Assembly (NCBI GenBank): GCA_019056595.1
Contig: CP036163.1
Coordinates: 62,001 to 126,000, forward strand
Length of the DNA: 64,000 nt
Source: Pectobacterium atrosepticum
GTDB lineage: Bacteria > Pseudomonadota > Gammaproteobacteria > Enterobacterales > Enterobacteriaceae
Direction of reading: 5' to 3'
The translations under genes and the position numbers were made by a program. Numbering within the stretch: the stretch's first letter is position 1; every line of letters starts with the position of its first letter. Of this stretch, positions 52,498 through 63,552 are shown in pieces. The notes beneath the pieces are model-generated. The model saw only the letters and a program-made list of their open reading frames with translations. It was not told the DNA's origin and did no database searches.

Positions 52498-55400
52498 ATG
52501 ATTGAACGCGGTAAATTTCGCTCACTAACGCTGGTCAACTGGAACGGTTTTTTCGCCCGCACCTTCGATCTGGATGAACTGGTTACTACGTTATCCGGCG
52601 GTAACGGTGCCGGTAAATCCACCACGATGGCCGCCTTTATTACGGCGCTAATCCCTGACCTAACGCTGCTGCATTTCAGAAACACCACCGAAGCCGGTGC
52701 CACCAGCGGTTCACGCGATAAAGGCCTGCACGGTAAATTGCGTGCCGGTGTCTGCTACTCCACGCTGGATGTGGTTAACTCGCGTCATCAGCGCGTGCTG
52801 GTTGGGGTTCGTCTCCAGCAGGTTGCGGGACGTGACCGTAAAGTCGATATCAAGCCTTTCACCATTCAGGGATTGCCGACGGCTATCCAGCCGACGCAAA
52901 TTCTGACGCAGATTGTCGGCGATCGTCAGGCGCGAGTGCTCTCGTTGCAGGAGCTGAAAGAGCGCGTCGAGGAGATGGAAGGCGTTCAGTTCAAGCAGTT
53001 TAACTCCATCACCGACTATCATTCGCTGATGTTTGATTTAGGCGTGGTGCCGCGTCGCCTGCGTTCTGCCTCCGATCGCAGCAAATTTTATCGTCTGATT
53101 GAAGCCTCGCTATACGGCGGTATTTCCAGCGCCATTACCCGCTCGCTGCGTGATTACCTGCTACCGGAAAACAGCGGCGTGCGTAAGGCGTTTCAGGATA
53201 TGGAAGCGGCGCTGCGTGAGAATCGCATGACGCTGGAAGCGATTCGCGTCACCCAGTCCGATCGCGATCTGTTTAAACACCTGATTTCCGAAGCGACCTC
53301 CTATGTTGCGGCTGACTATATGCGGCACGCCAATGAGCGCCGCATTCATCTGGATGGGGCGTTGGAACTGCGTCGTGACCTGTTTTCCAGCCGCAACCAA
53401 CTGTCGAGCGAGCAATATCGCCATGTTGAAATGGCGCGAGAACTGACGGAGCAGAATGATACCGAAGGCGATCTGGAAACGGATTATCAGGCTGCCAGCG
53501 ACCACTTGAATCTGGTGCAGACAGCGATGCGCCAGCAGGAAAAGATCGAGCGTTATAACGCCGATTTGGAAGAATTGAGCTACCGCCTCGAAGAACAGAA
53601 CGAGGTAGTGGAAGAAGCGCGGGAACAGCAGGCCGAAAACGAAGAGCGTGCCGATGCCGCTGAACTGGAAGTCGATGAACTGAAAAGCCAGCTTGCCGAT
53701 TATCAACAGGCGCTGGACGTACAGCAAACGCGTGCCATTCAATATCAGCAGGCACAACAGGCGTTGGAACGCGCTCGCACGCTATGCCAGTTGCCGGATC
53801 TGACCGCAGAGAATGCAGATGAATGGCTTGACAGCTATCAGGCGAGAGAGCAGGAAGCGACAGAGATTCTGCTGATGCTGGAGCAGAAGCTGAGCGTGGC
53901 AGACGCGGCGCACGGCCAGTTTGAGCAAGCCTATCAGCTGGTGAGTAAAATCGCTGGCGCAGTCAGCCGTAGCGAAGCCTGGCAGGTCGCGCGCGACCTG
54001 CTGCGTGACAGCTCTTCGCAGCGCTATCAGGCTGAGCGGGTACAGCCGCTGCGGATGCGTTTGTCTGAGTTGGAACAGCGCCTGCGCGAGCAGCAGGATG
54101 CTGAACGACTATTGCAGGATTTCAGCAAACGTAACGGCCAGGATTATCAACCAGAAGAGCTAGAGTCGCTCCAACAAGAGCTTGATGCTCGTATCGAAAC
54201 GCTGTCATCGCTAGTGGCGGAAGCGGGTGAGCGCCGCATGACGCTGCGTCAGGAGCTGGAGCAAACCCAACAGCGAATTCAGAAGTTGACGGCGCGTGCG
54301 CCAGTCTGGCTGGCTGCACAGGAAACGCTGACGCAACTGAGCGAGCAGAGCGGCGAAACGTTTGAAGATAGCCGTCAGGTGACGGAGTTCATGCAGCAAT
54401 TGCTGGAGCGTGAACGTGAAACCACAGTTGAACGTGATGACATCGCTGCCCGCAAACGCCAAATTGAAGCGCAGGTTGATCGATTAAGCCAGCCGGGCGG
54501 TTCAGAAGACCCGCGCTTGAACGCGCTGGCAGAACGTTTTGGCGGCGTGCTGCTGTCTGAAATTTATGATGATGTGACGCTGGATGATGCCCCGTATTTC
54601 TCAGCGCTTTATGGTCCATCTCGCCATGCGATTGTGGTGTCCGATCTTTCTCTGATACGCGATCAGCTTGCCGGTCTGGAAGACTGCCCGGAAGATTTGT
54701 ATCTGATCGAAGGTGATCCGCAGTCGTTCGATGACAGTGTGTTTGCCGTTGATGAGTTGGAACGCGCTGTCGTGGTGAAAGTCGCGGAACGCCAGTGGCG
54801 TTACTCTCGTTTCCCTGAAGTGCCGCTGTTTGGTCGCGCTGCGCGGGAAATGCGTTTGGAAGGCCTGCGTGATGAGCGCGAAGCGCTGGCAGAGCAGTAC
54901 GCGACGCTGTCATTTGACGTGCAGAAAACGCAGCGCTTGCATCAGTCTTTCAGTCGGTTCATCGGTACTCATCTGGCTGTTGTTTTCGATGAAGATCCCG
55001 AAGCGGAAATCCGTACGCTCAGCTCTCGTCGCGGCGAACTGGATCGTGCGATGGCCAGTTTTGATGGTGAAAACCAGCAGCAGCGCCAGCAATACGAGCA
55101 GGCGAAAGAGGCCAGCGGGCAACTGAATAAACTGATTCCGCGTATTAGCCTGCTGTGCGACGAGACGTTGCAGGATCGCGTGGAAGAGATTCGTGCGGAG
55201 TTGGATGAAACTGAAGAATCGGCCCGTTTTATTCAACAGCATGGTGTGACGCTGACTAAGTTGGAACCGCTAGTTTCTGTCTTACAAAGCGACCCGCAGC
55301 AGCATGAGCAATTGCAGGAAGATTATACTCAGGCGCAGAACGTACAGCGGCAGGCAAAACAGCAGGCGTTCACGCTGACTGAGGTTGTGCAACGCCGCGC

Positions 55401-56937
55401 ACACTTCAGCTATGCCGATTCAGCTGGAATGTTGGGTGAAAACGCTGGCCTGAATGACAAATTGCGCCATCGTCTGGAACAGGCAGAAGCGGAACGAACC
55501 AAAGCACGTGAACAGCTACGTCAGCATCAGACACAGCTGACGCAGTACAGTCAGGTTCAGGCGTCGCTGAAAAGTTCTTATGACGCTAAACAGGACATGC
55601 TGAAGGAACTGACGCAAGAGCTTCAGGATATCGGCGTGCGTGCGGATGCCGATGCTGAAGCGCGCGCCCGTCAGCGTCGTGATGAATTGCATGCCGCCTT
55701 AAGCACCAACCGTTCGCGGCGTAATCAGTTGGAGAAACAGATTACGTTCTGTGAAGCGGAAATGGACAGTTTGCAGAAGAAATTACGCAAACTGGAACGC
55801 GATTATCACCAAATGCGCGAGCAGGTTGTCACGGCGAAAGCAGGCTGGTGTACGGTCATGCGTTTGGTGAAAGATAATGGCGTTGAGCGTCGTCTGCATC
55901 GCCGTGAACTGGCCTATATGGAAGGTGATGAACTGCGTTCCATGTCGGATAAGGCGCTGGGAGCGCTGCGTCTGGCCGTTGCGGATAATGAACATCTGCG
56001 CGATGTACTGCGGCTTTCCGAAGATCCTAAGCGACCAGAGCGCAAAATTCAGTTTTACATCGCTGTTTACCAGCATCTGCGCGAACGTATTCGTCAGGAT
56101 ATTATCCGCACCGATGATCCGGTAGAAGCCATTGAGCAGATGGAAATCGAGCTTAATCGCCTGACCGAAGAGCTGATGGCGCGTGAGCAGATGCTGGCAA
56201 TCAGCTCGCGTAGCGTGGCAAATATCATTCGTAAAACGATCCAGCGCGAGCAGAACCGTATTCGAATGCTGAATCAGGGGCTACAAGCGGTATCGTTTGG
56301 TCAGGTGAAGAGTGTTCGTCTGAACGTCAACGTGCGCGAAACGCATACCACGCTGCTCAATGTGTTGTCCGAACAGCAGGAAATGCATCAGGATCTGTTT
56401 AACAGCAATCGTCTGACCTTCTCGGAAGCGTTGGCAAAACTGTATCAACGCCTGAATCCTGAAATTGATATGGGGCAGCGCACGCCGCAAACTATCGGCG
56501 AAGAGCTACTGGACTACCGAAACTATCTTGAAATGGAAGTTGAGGTTAACCGTGGCGCGGATGGCTGGCTGAGAGCGGAAAGTGGGGCGCTGTCTACCGG
56601 GGAAGCCATCGGTACCGGGATGTCAATTCTGGTCATGGTAGTACAAAGCTGGGAAGAAGAATCTAAGCGTCTACGCGGCAAAGATATCATTCCGTGTCGT
56701 CTGCTTTTCCTCGATGAGGCGGCTCGTCTGGATGCCAAATCGATCGCGACGCTATTCGAGCTCTGCGATCGTCTGGAAATGCAGTTGGTCATCGCGGCAC
56801 CGGAAAATATCAGCCCCGAGAAGGGAACCACCTACAAGCTGGTGCGTAAAGTCTACCAGAACAACGAGCACGTCCATGTGGTCGGGCTACGTGGGTTCGG
56901 AACGGAAACGCCAGAGACGCAAGAGCCAGCCTCTTAG
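52498..56937 (+). CDS. mukB: Chromosome partition protein MukB (SMC-like ATPase)
   Basis: The SMC-like motor of MukBEF, acting in chromosome compaction and segregation together with topoisomerase IV. The 1479-residue protein has an N-terminal ATP head with P-loop GGNGAGKS at residues 34-41, long coiled coils (about 280-640 and 820-1110) around a hinge near residue 670-780, and a C-terminal head with signature [12 protein letters not shown] and Walker [13 protein letters not shown]. Start ATG 52498 follows GAGGATGAACAGGA. It is 53 bases after mukE in one operon. Confidence 0.97.
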   Translation: MIERGKFRSLTLVNWNGFFARTFDLDELVTTLSGGNGAGKSTTMAAFITALIPDLTLLHFRNTTEAGATSGSRDKGLHGKLRAGVCYSTLDVVNSRHQRVLVGVRLQQVAGRDRKVDIKPFTIQGLPTAIQPTQILTQIVGDRQARVLSLQELKERVEEMEGVQFKQFNSITDYHSLMFDLGVVPRRLRSASDRSKFYRLIEASLYGGISSAITRSLRDYLLPENSGVRKAFQDMEAALRENRMTLEAIRVTQSDRDLFKHLISEATSYVAADYMRHANERRIHLDGALELRRDLFSSRNQLSSEQYRHVEMARELTEQNDTEGDLETDYQAASDHLNLVQTAMRQQEKIERYNADLEELSYRLEEQNEVVEEAREQQAENEERADAAELEVDELKSQLADYQQALDVQQTRAIQYQQAQQALERARTLCQLPDLTAENADEWLDSYQAREQEATEILLMLEQKLSVADAAHGQFEQAYQLVSKIAGAVSRSEAWQVARDLLRDSSSQRYQAERVQPLRMRLSELEQRLREQQDAERLLQDFSKRNGQDYQPEELESLQQELDARIETLSSLVAEAGERRMTLRQELEQTQQRIQKLTARAPVWLAAQETLTQLSEQSGETFEDSRQVTEFMQQLLERERETTVERDDIAARKRQIEAQVDRLSQPGGSEDPRLNALAERFGGVLLSEIYDDVTLDDAPYFSALYGPSRHAIVVSDLSLIRDQLAGLEDCPEDLYLIEGDPQSFDDSVFAVDELERAVVVKVAERQWRYSRFPEVPLFGRAAREMRLEGLRDEREALAEQYATLSFDVQKTQRLHQSFSRFIGTHLAVVFDEDPEAEIRTLSSRRGELDRAMASFDGENQQQRQQYEQAKEASGQLNKLIPRISLLCDETLQDRVEEIRAELDETEESARFIQQHGVTLTKLEPLVSVLQSDPQQHEQLQEDYTQAQNVQRQAKQQAFTLTEVVQRRAHFSYADSAGMLGENAGLNDKLRHRLEQAEAERTKAREQLRQHQTQLTQYSQVQASLKSSYDAKQDMLKELTQELQDIGVRADADAEARARQRRDELHAALSTNRSRRNQLEKQITFCEAEMDSLQKKLRKLERDYHQMREQVVTAKAGWCTVMRLVKDNGVERRLHRRELAYMEGDELRSMSDKALGALRLAVADNEHLRDVLRLSEDPKRPERKIQFYIAVYQHLRERIRQDIIRTDDPVEAIEQMEIELNRLTEELMAREQMLAISSRSVANIIRKTIQREQNRIRMLNQGLQAVSFGQVKSVRLNVNVRETHTTLLNVLSEQQEMHQDLFNSNRLTFSEALAKLYQRLNPEIDMGQRTPQTIGEELLDYRNYLEMEVEVNRGADGWLRAESGALSTGEAIGTGMSILVMVVQSWEEESKRLRGKDIIPCRLLFLDEAARLDAKSIATLFELCDRLEMQLVIAAPENISPEKGTTYKLVRKVYQNNEHVHVVGLRGFGTETPETQEPAS

Positions 56938-56987
56938 CTTATTGAAGCTTGCAGTGATAAACCTTGCTGCTATTTTCTTCTATAATG

Positions 56988-57019
56988 ATAAAGCCGCTTT
57001 TTTAAGCGGCTTTATTTTT
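56988..57019 (+). terminator. Rho-independent terminator after mukB
   Basis: The stem AAAGCCGCTT / AAGCGGCTTT with a T loop is followed by ATTTTTG. The ~340 bases from here to ldtD are AT-rich, and I see no convincing gene in them. Confidence 0.9.
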
Positions 57020-57358
57020 GCGTAGAGAGAATGCAAGTGGTGAATAGGTTCATCAAACGCGTAAGATAATAACCAGAAGAAGAAGCAAAAATATTTTTCT
57101 CTTTATATACTGACGATAAAACAATTGCAGGCCGTAGAGGGATTTGCGGTTGTACATTGTAAAGCGGCGTATCAGTAATATTTTACGCCATATAAAATAC
57201 GATCCTATTTCATTCTTTATCGTTTTCTACGATGAATGGAAAACGAAAGAATGTGCTTACGCCGGTGTTACCGTATACGAGCGAATTCGGTTTGTTATTT
57301 CCATGTTCAACGTGGATTGTCGTGAAGCATAGTGATTAATGAGTACAGGGGATAATGG

Positions 57359-59101
57359 ATGTTGTTGTTACATAAACGAAAAATGGTCAGGCTGCTGTTG
57401 CGCGTGGGTTGTATTTGGGTCGGAAGCCTGTCTCCTTCGTTTTCGGTGCTGGCAGCATCTCCGACGGTGATATCCGGCCTATCACAAAGTTCGGGTGTGG
57501 TTTCTGTAGAAAATAGCCGTGCAGGGCTTTTGGCAGCGCTGCCGCATGGCATGACGGTACATTATCTCTCTGATTTATCATCGCTTTATGCTCAACACCA
57601 GATGCAACCTATGTGGGCAGATAATCGCGCGGTTCAGCAGTTTCAACAGCAACTCGCCGAATTAGCGATCGCGGGTGTACAGCCGCAGTTCACCACGTGG
57701 GTGACCTGGCTAACCGATCCTCAGTTGACCGGGTTTGCGCGTGATGTCGTGCTGTCGGACGCGATGCTGGGTTATTTGCAGTTCGTCTCTGGGGTAGAGC
57801 GCAGCGGTAATGACTGGCTGTACAGCAACGTGCCTTATCGCCTGCAATCTCCGGCAGCTAATATCGTTGCTCAATGGCAGCAGGCCGTGAAATTAGGTAC
57901 CAGTGCAGCCTATGTCCTGTCGCTGGCACCACAGCATTCGCAATACGCCAAAATGCATGAAGCATTGAAGACGATGCTGACGGACAATCGTCCGTGGCCG
58001 AGCCTGAACTTGACGGAATCTTTGCGCCCCGAACAGCAGAGTCAGGGGCTGACGGTACTGCGTGAAATTCTGCAACGTACTGGCATGCTGTCGTCAACAG
58101 AGAGTATCACGCTGTTTAACGAAAATACCGCTGCGACAACCACATCGCTAACTGGGCAAGCGCCTGTCGTCGATGGCACTACCAATGCAGACGATCGCTA
58201 CACGGGCGAATTGGTTGACGCGGTTAAACGCTTCCAGCATTGGCAAGGGCTAGAGGATGACGGCGTGATTGGTAAACGCACCCGCGACTGGCTCAATGTG
58301 TCTCCGCAAATGCGTGCCACGCTGCTGGCATTGAATATCCAGCGTTTGCGCCTGCTACCGGGTAATGTTCACACCGGTATCATGGTAAATATTCCCAATT
58401 ATTCGCTGATCTATTATCAGGATGGCGCTGAGCGTTTATCGTCACGTGTCATTGTTGGGCAACCTAAGCGTAAGACGCCGTTGATGAGTAGCTCGTTGTA
58501 TAACGTGGTGGTCAATCCGCCGTGGAATGTCCCGACAACACTGATTCGGCAGGATATAATTCCTAAAGTAGTACGCGATCCTGGCTATCTAGCGCGTCAT
58601 GGCTATACGGTGTTGTCCGGCTGGAGTCAGGATGCAGAAGTGATTGACCCCTCGATGATCGATTGGCAGGTGGTATCACCAGAGCGTTTCCCGTATCGCT
58701 TACGTCAGGCGCCTGGTGCGAACAACTCGCTGGGGCGCTATAAATTCAATATGCCTAACTCAGAAGCGATTTATTTGCACGACACGCCGAATCACAACCT
58801 GTTCCAGCGTGATATTCGGGCACTGAGTTCCGGCTGCGTGCGCGTCAATAAGGCATCGGAACTGGCCAGTATGTTATTGCAGGATGCGGGATGGAATAAT
58901 AATCGTATTTCTTCCACCCTGGATCAGGGAAACACCACCTTTGTTTCAATGAAACATCGGATTCCGGTCAATCTCTATTACCTGACCGCGTGGGTGGCGG
59001 AAGACGGCAGGCCGCAGTTCCGAACAGATATTTACAATTATGATGATACCGCCAGAGCTGGGACGAAAGTACTGTCCAGAGCAGGACTGTTACTTCAGTA
59101 A
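57359..59101 (+). CDS. ldtD: L,D-transpeptidase LdtD (YcbB)
   Basis: A periplasmic enzyme that makes 3-3 (DAP-DAP) crosslinks in peptidoglycan, important under envelope stress. The 580-residue protein has an N-terminal signal/anchor (about 10-33), a substrate-capping scaffold region, a peptidoglycan-binding domain (YTGELVDAVKRFQHWQGLE, about 280-315) and the YkuD catalytic domain with His474 (YLHDTPNH) and nucleophile Cys493 (LSSGCVRVN). It is 35 residues shorter than the 615-residue E. coli protein. ATG 57359 follows GGGGATAATGG. mepK lies 180 bases downstream. Confidence 0.95.
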   Translation: MLLLHKRKMVRLLLRVGCIWVGSLSPSFSVLAASPTVISGLSQSSGVVSVENSRAGLLAALPHGMTVHYLSDLSSLYAQHQMQPMWADNRAVQQFQQQLAELAIAGVQPQFTTWVTWLTDPQLTGFARDVVLSDAMLGYLQFVSGVERSGNDWLYSNVPYRLQSPAANIVAQWQQAVKLGTSAAYVLSLAPQHSQYAKMHEALKTMLTDNRPWPSLNLTESLRPEQQSQGLTVLREILQRTGMLSSTESITLFNENTAATTTSLTGQAPVVDGTTNADDRYTGELVDAVKRFQHWQGLEDDGVIGKRTRDWLNVSPQMRATLLALNIQRLRLLPGNVHTGIMVNIPNYSLIYYQDGAERLSSRVIVGQPKRKTPLMSSSLYNVVVNPPWNVPTTLIRQDIIPKVVRDPGYLARHGYTVLSGWSQDAEVIDPSMIDWQVVSPERFPYRLRQAPGANNSLGRYKFNMPNSEAIYLHDTPNHNLFQRDIRALSSGCVRVNKASELASMLLQDAGWNNNRISSTLDQGNTTFVSMKHRIPVNLYYLTAWVAEDGRPQFRTDIYNYDDTARAGTKVLSRAGLLLQ

Positions 59102-59280
59102 GTATTGAAAACACGGACATTAGCGGTATTCGTCTTTTATCGTTTTGCGGGGGATCGATGCGATCTCCCGCAAACCTGTAAGCAAAGCGGGTTGACTCAC
59201 TTTTATCTGGCAGTTAAGGTTCAAGGCGGTGCGTTTTGTGCCTCCTTTTATACCGTTCTTTTAGCCAGGGTACTTGTTCT

Positions 59281-59829
59281 ATGGATCACATTGACAATCA
59301 TCGCCGTAAGTGGCTTGCACTGGGTGGTGCCGCGCTTGGTATCGCACTGCTTCCCGGTCAGGCATTTGCAACGTTATCTACCCCCCGACCTCGAATTTTG
59401 ACGCTAGACAACCTGAATACCGGAGAGCGGCTAAAAACGGAATTCTTTGATGGCAAACGGTATAACAAATCAGAACTTTCCCGCCTGAATCACTTTTTCC
59501 GCGATTATCGCGCCAATAAAGTCAAAATGATTGACCCCCAACTTTTTGATCAGCTCTACCGTTTACAGGTCATGCTGGGTACCAACAAACCTGTGCAGCT
59601 GATTTCTGGTTATCGCGCGATAGATACCAATAATGAATTACGTGCGCATAGCAGAGGTGTGGCAAAGCAGAGCTACCACACGAAAGGGCAGGCGATGGAT
59701 TTCCATATTGAAGGTGTCCAACTGGCCAACATTCGCAAAGCTGCCACCAAGATGCGCGCCGGTGGGGTTGGCTACTATCCTCGCAGTGATTTCGTTCACA
59801 TCGATACCGGCCCGGTCCGCACCTGGTAA
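59281..59829 (+). CDS. mepK: Murein DD/LD-endopeptidase MepK (YcbK)
   Basis: A periplasmic peptidase of the M15 family that in E. coli preferentially cuts 3-3 crosslinks. From ATG 59281 it is 182 residues, the E. coli length, with a twin-arginine signal (NHRRKWLALGG) and cleavage after AFA. Zinc ligands are seen in SYHTKGQAMDFH (His, Asp) and DFVHIDTG (His). Adjacent ldtD makes the bond this enzyme cleaves. Confidence 0.94.
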   Translation: MDHIDNHRRKWLALGGAALGIALLPGQAFATLSTPRPRILTLDNLNTGERLKTEFFDGKRYNKSELSRLNHFFRDYRANKVKMIDPQLFDQLYRLQVMLGTNKPVQLISGYRAIDTNNELRAHSRGVAKQSYHTKGQAMDFHIEGVQLANIRKAATKMRAGGVGYYPRSDFVHIDTGPVRTW

Positions 59830-59910
59830 CCTTCTCCCACAGCGCTACACTTTTTTGATACGGCTCGCTACTACATCGCGAGCCGTTTAGTTTATTCAAC
59901 ATGGAGTGAT

Positions 59911-60558
59911 ATGAAATATCAAATTGTTCCGGTGACGGCATTTAGCCAGAACTGCACGTTGTTATGGTGTGAAAAAACCAATGAAGCGGCGATCGTCGAT
60001 CCTGGTGGCGATGCAGAAAAAATCAAACGCGCCGTTGCGGATGCAGGGATTTCGGTTAAGCAGATTCTGTTAACGCACGGCCATCTGGATCACGTTGGTG
60101 CTGCTGCGGAATTGGCCGAGCACTATCAGGTAGCGATTATTGGCCCGCAGATTGAAGACGCATTCTGGCTGGAAGGGTTACCGGCACAGAGCCGGATGTT
60201 TGGTCTGGAAGAGTGCGCGCCCCTGACGCCATCACGCTGGTTACAGGAAGGTGATGAGGTTAACGTGGGGGAGACGACACTGGCGGTTTTCCACTGCCCA
60301 GGTCATACGCCCGGCCACATTGTCTTCTTTGATGCTGAGTCGCGGCTGGCACAAGTGGGCGATGTTATTTTCAACGGTGGCGTAGGGCGTACCGACTTCC
60401 CACAGGGAGATCATCAGGCATTGATTGCGTCCATCAAAAATAAGCTGCTGCCGCTGGGTGACGATGTGACGTTTATTCCGGGGCACGGCCCGATGTCGAC
60501 CTTAGGACATGAGCGTAAAACCAATCCTTTCCTGCGCGAAGATGTCGCGATTTGGTAG
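59911..60558 (+). CDS. gloC: Hydroxyacylglutathione hydrolase GloC (YcbL), metallo-beta-lactamase fold
   Basis: A type II glyoxalase hydrolysing S-lactoylglutathione in methylglyoxal detoxification. It has 215 residues with the metal motif THGHLDH (His56, His58, Asp60, His61), [24 protein letters not shown] and the final PGHGPMST. It is 81 bases after mepK, as in E. coli ycbB-ycbK-ycbL. Confidence 0.94.
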   Translation: MKYQIVPVTAFSQNCTLLWCEKTNEAAIVDPGGDAEKIKRAVADAGISVKQILLTHGHLDHVGAAAELAEHYQVAIIGPQIEDAFWLEGLPAQSRMFGLEECAPLTPSRWLQEGDEVNVGETTLAVFHCPGHTPGHIVFFDAESRLAQVGDVIFNGGVGRTDFPQGDHQALIASIKNKLLPLGDDVTFIPGHGPMSTLGHERKTNPFLREDVAIW

Positions 60559-60585
60559 TATTTTATAGCGTTGAAAAGCTGAAAT

Positions 60586-60616
60586 AAAAAAGCCGACACA
60601 GAATGTCGGCTTTTTT
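60586..60616. terminator. Bidirectional terminator between gloC and aspC
   Basis: The stem AAAAAAGCCGACA / TGTCGGCTTTTTT with loop CAGAA is placed between two converging genes. Confidence 0.93.
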
Positions 60617-60629
60617 GATCGCAGAACGA

Positions 60630-61820
60630 TCAGAGTACGGCAACAATCGCTTCGCAGAGTGGTGCCATGTTTTCTGGCGTCATTCCCGCAACATTGACTC
60701 GGCCAGAATTCACCGCATAAACGCCGAATTCGTCACGCAGACGCAGAACCTGCTCCTTGGTCAAGCCGCTGAATGAGAACATCCCATTCTGGTTGATGAT
60801 GAAGGAGAAATCCTGCTGTGCGCCTTTTTCCTGCAAGGTATTCACGAACAGCTGACGCATACGCTGAATACGCTCCCGCATTGCCGTCAATTCCTGCTCC
60901 CAAATGGCCTTCAGCGCATCATTGCCCAAGATGGTAGCAACAATGGTCGCGCCGTGTGACGGCGGGTTAGAGTAGTTTGCGCGAATGGCGGCTTTCACCT
61001 GACTGAATGCCTTGTCTGCTGTTGCGGCATCAGCAGCAACCAGCGTACAGGCACCGACACGTTCATTGTACAGACCGAAATTTTTAGAGTACGAGCTGCA
61101 TACGATCAGTTCAGCGTGCTTCGCAGCGAAGAGTCGCAGGCCTTCCGCATCTTCTTCGATACCACGGGCAAAGCCCTGATAGGCGAAGTCAAACAGCGGC
61201 AGCCAGCCTTTTGCTACCGACAGCTCGGCCAGCGTAGCCCACTGCTCAGCGGTAGGATCGATACCGGTTGGGTTATGACAACAGCCGTGAAACAGCACCA
61301 CGTCACCCGCTTCTACGGCGTTCAGGCTATTCAGCAAACCATCAAAATCCAGTGCGTGGTTAGCAGCATCGTAATAGTCATACTGGCAAACTTCCAAACC
61401 GGCAGCAGAGAACACGTTATTGTGATTTGGCCAGGTTGGGTTACTGATCCAGATGCGTTTTGCTGACGTCTGATTTGCAATGAAATCAGCGGCTACGCGC
61501 AACGCACCGGTTCCGCCTGGGGTTTGTGCCGTACGAGCACGTTTGTCGGCAATGATGGCATTCTGCTTGCCAAACAGCAGTTCCTGCGTGCACTGACCGA
61601 ATGCTGGCAGACCGTCAATGCCCAGATAGTTTTTGGTGGTTTCATTTTCCAGCAGATAGTGTTCTGCTTTTTTTACGCTGGTCAGAACCGGAGTTTTGCC
61701 GGTTTCATCTTTATAGACACCAATACCCAGATTGATTTTATCCGCGCGGTCATCGGCGCGGAAAAGATCGGTCAGCCCGAGAATAGGATCGGCCGGTGCA
61801 GCAGAGATATTTTCAAACAT
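60630..61820 (-). CDS. aspC: Aspartate aminotransferase
   Basis: A PLP enzyme interconverting aspartate/2-oxoglutarate and oxaloacetate/glutamate, with some action on aromatic amino acids. The start at 61820 ([16 protein letters not shown]) gives 396 residues, as in E. coli; an upstream in-frame start at 61889 is not conserved. The PLP lysine is in [15 protein letters not shown], and [10 protein letters not shown] and RVNVAGMTP are conserved. The ~250 bases between its start and the ompF terminator hold no gene I can see. Confidence 0.97.
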   Translation of the reverse strand: MFENISAAPADPILGLTDLFRADDRADKINLGIGVYKDETGKTPVLTSVKKAEHYLLENETTKNYLGIDGLPAFGQCTQELLFGKQNAIIADKRARTAQTPGGTGALRVAADFIANQTSAKRIWISNPTWPNHNNVFSAAGLEVCQYDYYDAANHALDFDGLLNSLNAVEAGDVVLFHGCCHNPTGIDPTAEQWATLAELSVAKGWLPLFDFAYQGFARGIEEDAEGLRLFAAKHAELIVCSSYSKNFGLYNERVGACTLVAADAATADKAFSQVKAAIRANYSNPPSHGATIVATILGNDALKAIWEQELTAMRERIQRMRQLFVNTLQEKGAQQDFSFIINQNGMFSFSGLTKEQVLRLRDEFGVYAVNSGRVNVAGMTPENMAPLCEAIVAVL

Positions 61821-62069
61821 TGCCAGAATGTTCCATAACTGAGATGAAATAAGAATTCTCAGAGTACCGTCAGTAAAAGGCTTTGCCAACCGTTGATGTC
61901 AAAAAGAAAGGGAAATAACAGGGAGAAGGAGAGAGACGAAATAAAAGACTAGTTAGGCGAGAATAATTGGCGCAGCGTGGCGTAAAGCTGAAACAAAAAA
62001 CGCGGTGAGAATTTTTCAAGTCGTTGGCAACGGCCTGTAAGGGTAGTGTGCTACCAACATAACAGGCAA

Positions 62070-62100
62070 TAAAAAAGACAGAGCCGAGGCTCTGTCTTTT
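62070..62100 (-). terminator. Rho-independent terminator after ompF
   Basis: On the minus strand the stem AAAAGACAGAGCC / GGCTCTGTCTTTT is followed by a T run (AAAAAA on the plus strand). Confidence 0.92.
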
Positions 62101-62144
62101 CCTGCAATACGAACGATTAACTCGTTACGTTATGCGGCGACAAC

Positions 62145-63257
62145 TTAGAACTGGTAAGTCAGGCCAACAGCAACTTTATCGTCGTCGCTGATGCCGTAGG
62201 CATTGTCAGACTTAAGCAGATTGATGTCATATTCGGTGTAAACAGACATGTTTTTGTTGAATGCATAGGTTGCGCCCAAGCTAACATATTTGGTGATGTA
62301 ATCATTTTTGTTGTTTGCATCATCTTTAGCTTTGCCAGAAACATACGCCAGAGATGGAGTCAAACCGAAATCGAAGTTGTATTGTGCAACAGCTTCAAAG
62401 ATTTTGGTTTTGTCTGCGAAGCCATCAGTCAAAGCAACGCCCGCTGGGCCTGCAGTTTGACCAATATAGGATACGTTACGGTATTCACCATAGGTAGCAG
62501 CTAAATAAACAGAATTAGCTTCATATTTCAGGCCAGTGCCCCAAGCTTCAGCTTTTTTACCACGACCAGTCGTCGCATTGTTATTTTGATTATCAGTGCG
62601 GTTAACTGCAGCATAAGAACCTACGATGCCCAGACCGATATCTGATTCGTAGGAGGAAGATACGCCCCAGCCATCGCCGTTCTGTTCGTCAATATTGTTA
62701 CGGCGATTTGTGCTGTCGCTGTTGTTTTTACCTTGGTATTGAACTGCGAAGTTCCAGCCATCAACTAAACCGAAAAAATCTTTGTTACGGTAGGTGGCAA
62801 CACCTGTAGAACGACCAGTCAGGAAGTTATCAGAATTTGATTGATCTCCGCCCCACTCAGGCAGCACATCCGTCCAAGCCAGACTGTCGTATGCAATACC
62901 CAAGTTACGGCCGTAGTCGAAAGAACCGAAATCGGCAAATTTCAAACCAGCAAAGGCATAACGAGTTTTATCTGCGTTGGAGGAATTAGAGCTTTCTGCT
63001 CTGTTACCTTGAAATTGGTACTCGAAACGACCATAACCAGTTAATTCACTAGAAATCTGAGTCTCGCCTTTGAAGCCCAGACGTGCATAGGTTTTATCGC
63101 CATCGTTGCTATTGTCATCAGAGAAATAGTGCAGGGCGGTGATTCTACCAGTCAGATCCAGCTTGTTGCCGTCTTTGTTATAAACTTCGGCTGCGTTTGC
63201 TGCGCCTGCGATTAACAGAGCTGGGATTACTACTGCAAGAATGTTGCGTTTCATCAT
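62145..63257 (-). CDS. ompF: Outer membrane general porin OmpF
   Basis: A trimeric 16-stranded diffusion porin of the outer membrane. The 370-residue precursor starts [22 protein letters not shown] (shown in part), a Sec signal of 22 residues, then [13 protein letters not shown], the usual mature start, and ends in aromatic LTYQF, the BAM recognition signature. The constriction loop L3 contains PEWGGDQ, the common PEFGGD motif with Trp for Phe. The surface loops (for example [19 protein letters not shown], about 180-200, and [17 protein letters not shown]) are Asn-rich and unlike E. coli. aspC and asnS neighbours match E. coli ompF. Confidence 0.96.
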   Translation of the reverse strand: MMKRNILAVVIPALLIAGAANAAEVYNKDGNKLDLTGRITALHYFSDDNSNDGDKTYARLGFKGETQISSELTGYGRFEYQFQGNRAESSNSSNADKTRYAFAGLKFADFGSFDYGRNLGIAYDSLAWTDVLPEWGGDQSNSDNFLTGRSTGVATYRNKDFFGLVDGWNFAVQYQGKNNSDSTNRRNNIDEQNGDGWGVSSSYESDIGLGIVGSYAAVNRTDNQNNNATTGRGKKAEAWGTGLKYEANSVYLAATYGEYRNVSYIGQTAGPAGVALTDGFADKTKIFEAVAQYNFDFGLTPSLAYVSGKAKDDANNKNDYITKYVSLGATYAFNKNMSVYTEYDINLLKSDNAYGISDDDKVAVGLTYQF

Positions 63258-63359
63258 TATTACCCTCATTGGTGTTATTTAGACACCTGCCACTGCCATA
63301 AATAATTCTTTAGGGAACTATTCCTGAAAGTTTGGTGTCTTCCTGTGTCTGAACGCAGT

Positions 63360-63452
63360 TTTCCATTCACTCGCTAGTTAATCCACCCTAAAGATGCTAC
63401 AAAGTTCGCAATCGAGTAACAAATGGAAATAATGTGTTTCTAAATGTAAAAA
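63360..63452 (-). promoter_or_regulatory. ompF control region with OmpR-type boxes
   Basis: On the minus strand TTTTACATTTAGAAACACAT (63431-63450) and CTTTGTAGCATCTTTAGGG (63386-63404) resemble the E. coli F1/F2 and F3 OmpR boxes as I recall them. Downstream leader words ACACCAAACTTTCA, AATAGTTCC and GGCAGTGGCAGGTGTC are likewise conserved. OmpR control is inferred from these matches. Confidence 0.6.
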
Positions 63453-63483
63453 TAAGGGAACTTTGTGAGACATAACAAAAATT

Positions 63484-63516
63484 AAAAAAAAAGAGCCGGA
63501 AAATCCGACTCTTCTT
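63484..63516 (-). terminator. Terminator after asnS
   Basis: On the minus strand a near-perfect stem (AAGAGTCGGA / TCCGGCTCTT, one mismatch) with loop TTT is followed by eight or more Ts. Confidence 0.88.
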
Positions 63517-63552
63517 TTCTACATATTTGTTTTACTTATATTAAATTTTTAT

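Noticed and set aside
53161-53757. A 198-codon minus-strand ORF within mukB
   Set aside because: It lies wholly opposite a conserved coiled-coil coding region with intact mukB frame; Leu/Phe/Ile-rich translation is the expected complement of Gln/Glu-rich coding sequence.
57144-57332. A 62-codon plus-strand ORF between mukB and ldtD
   Set aside because: No ATG with SD, no recognisable similarity, AT-rich intergenic context; more likely chance.
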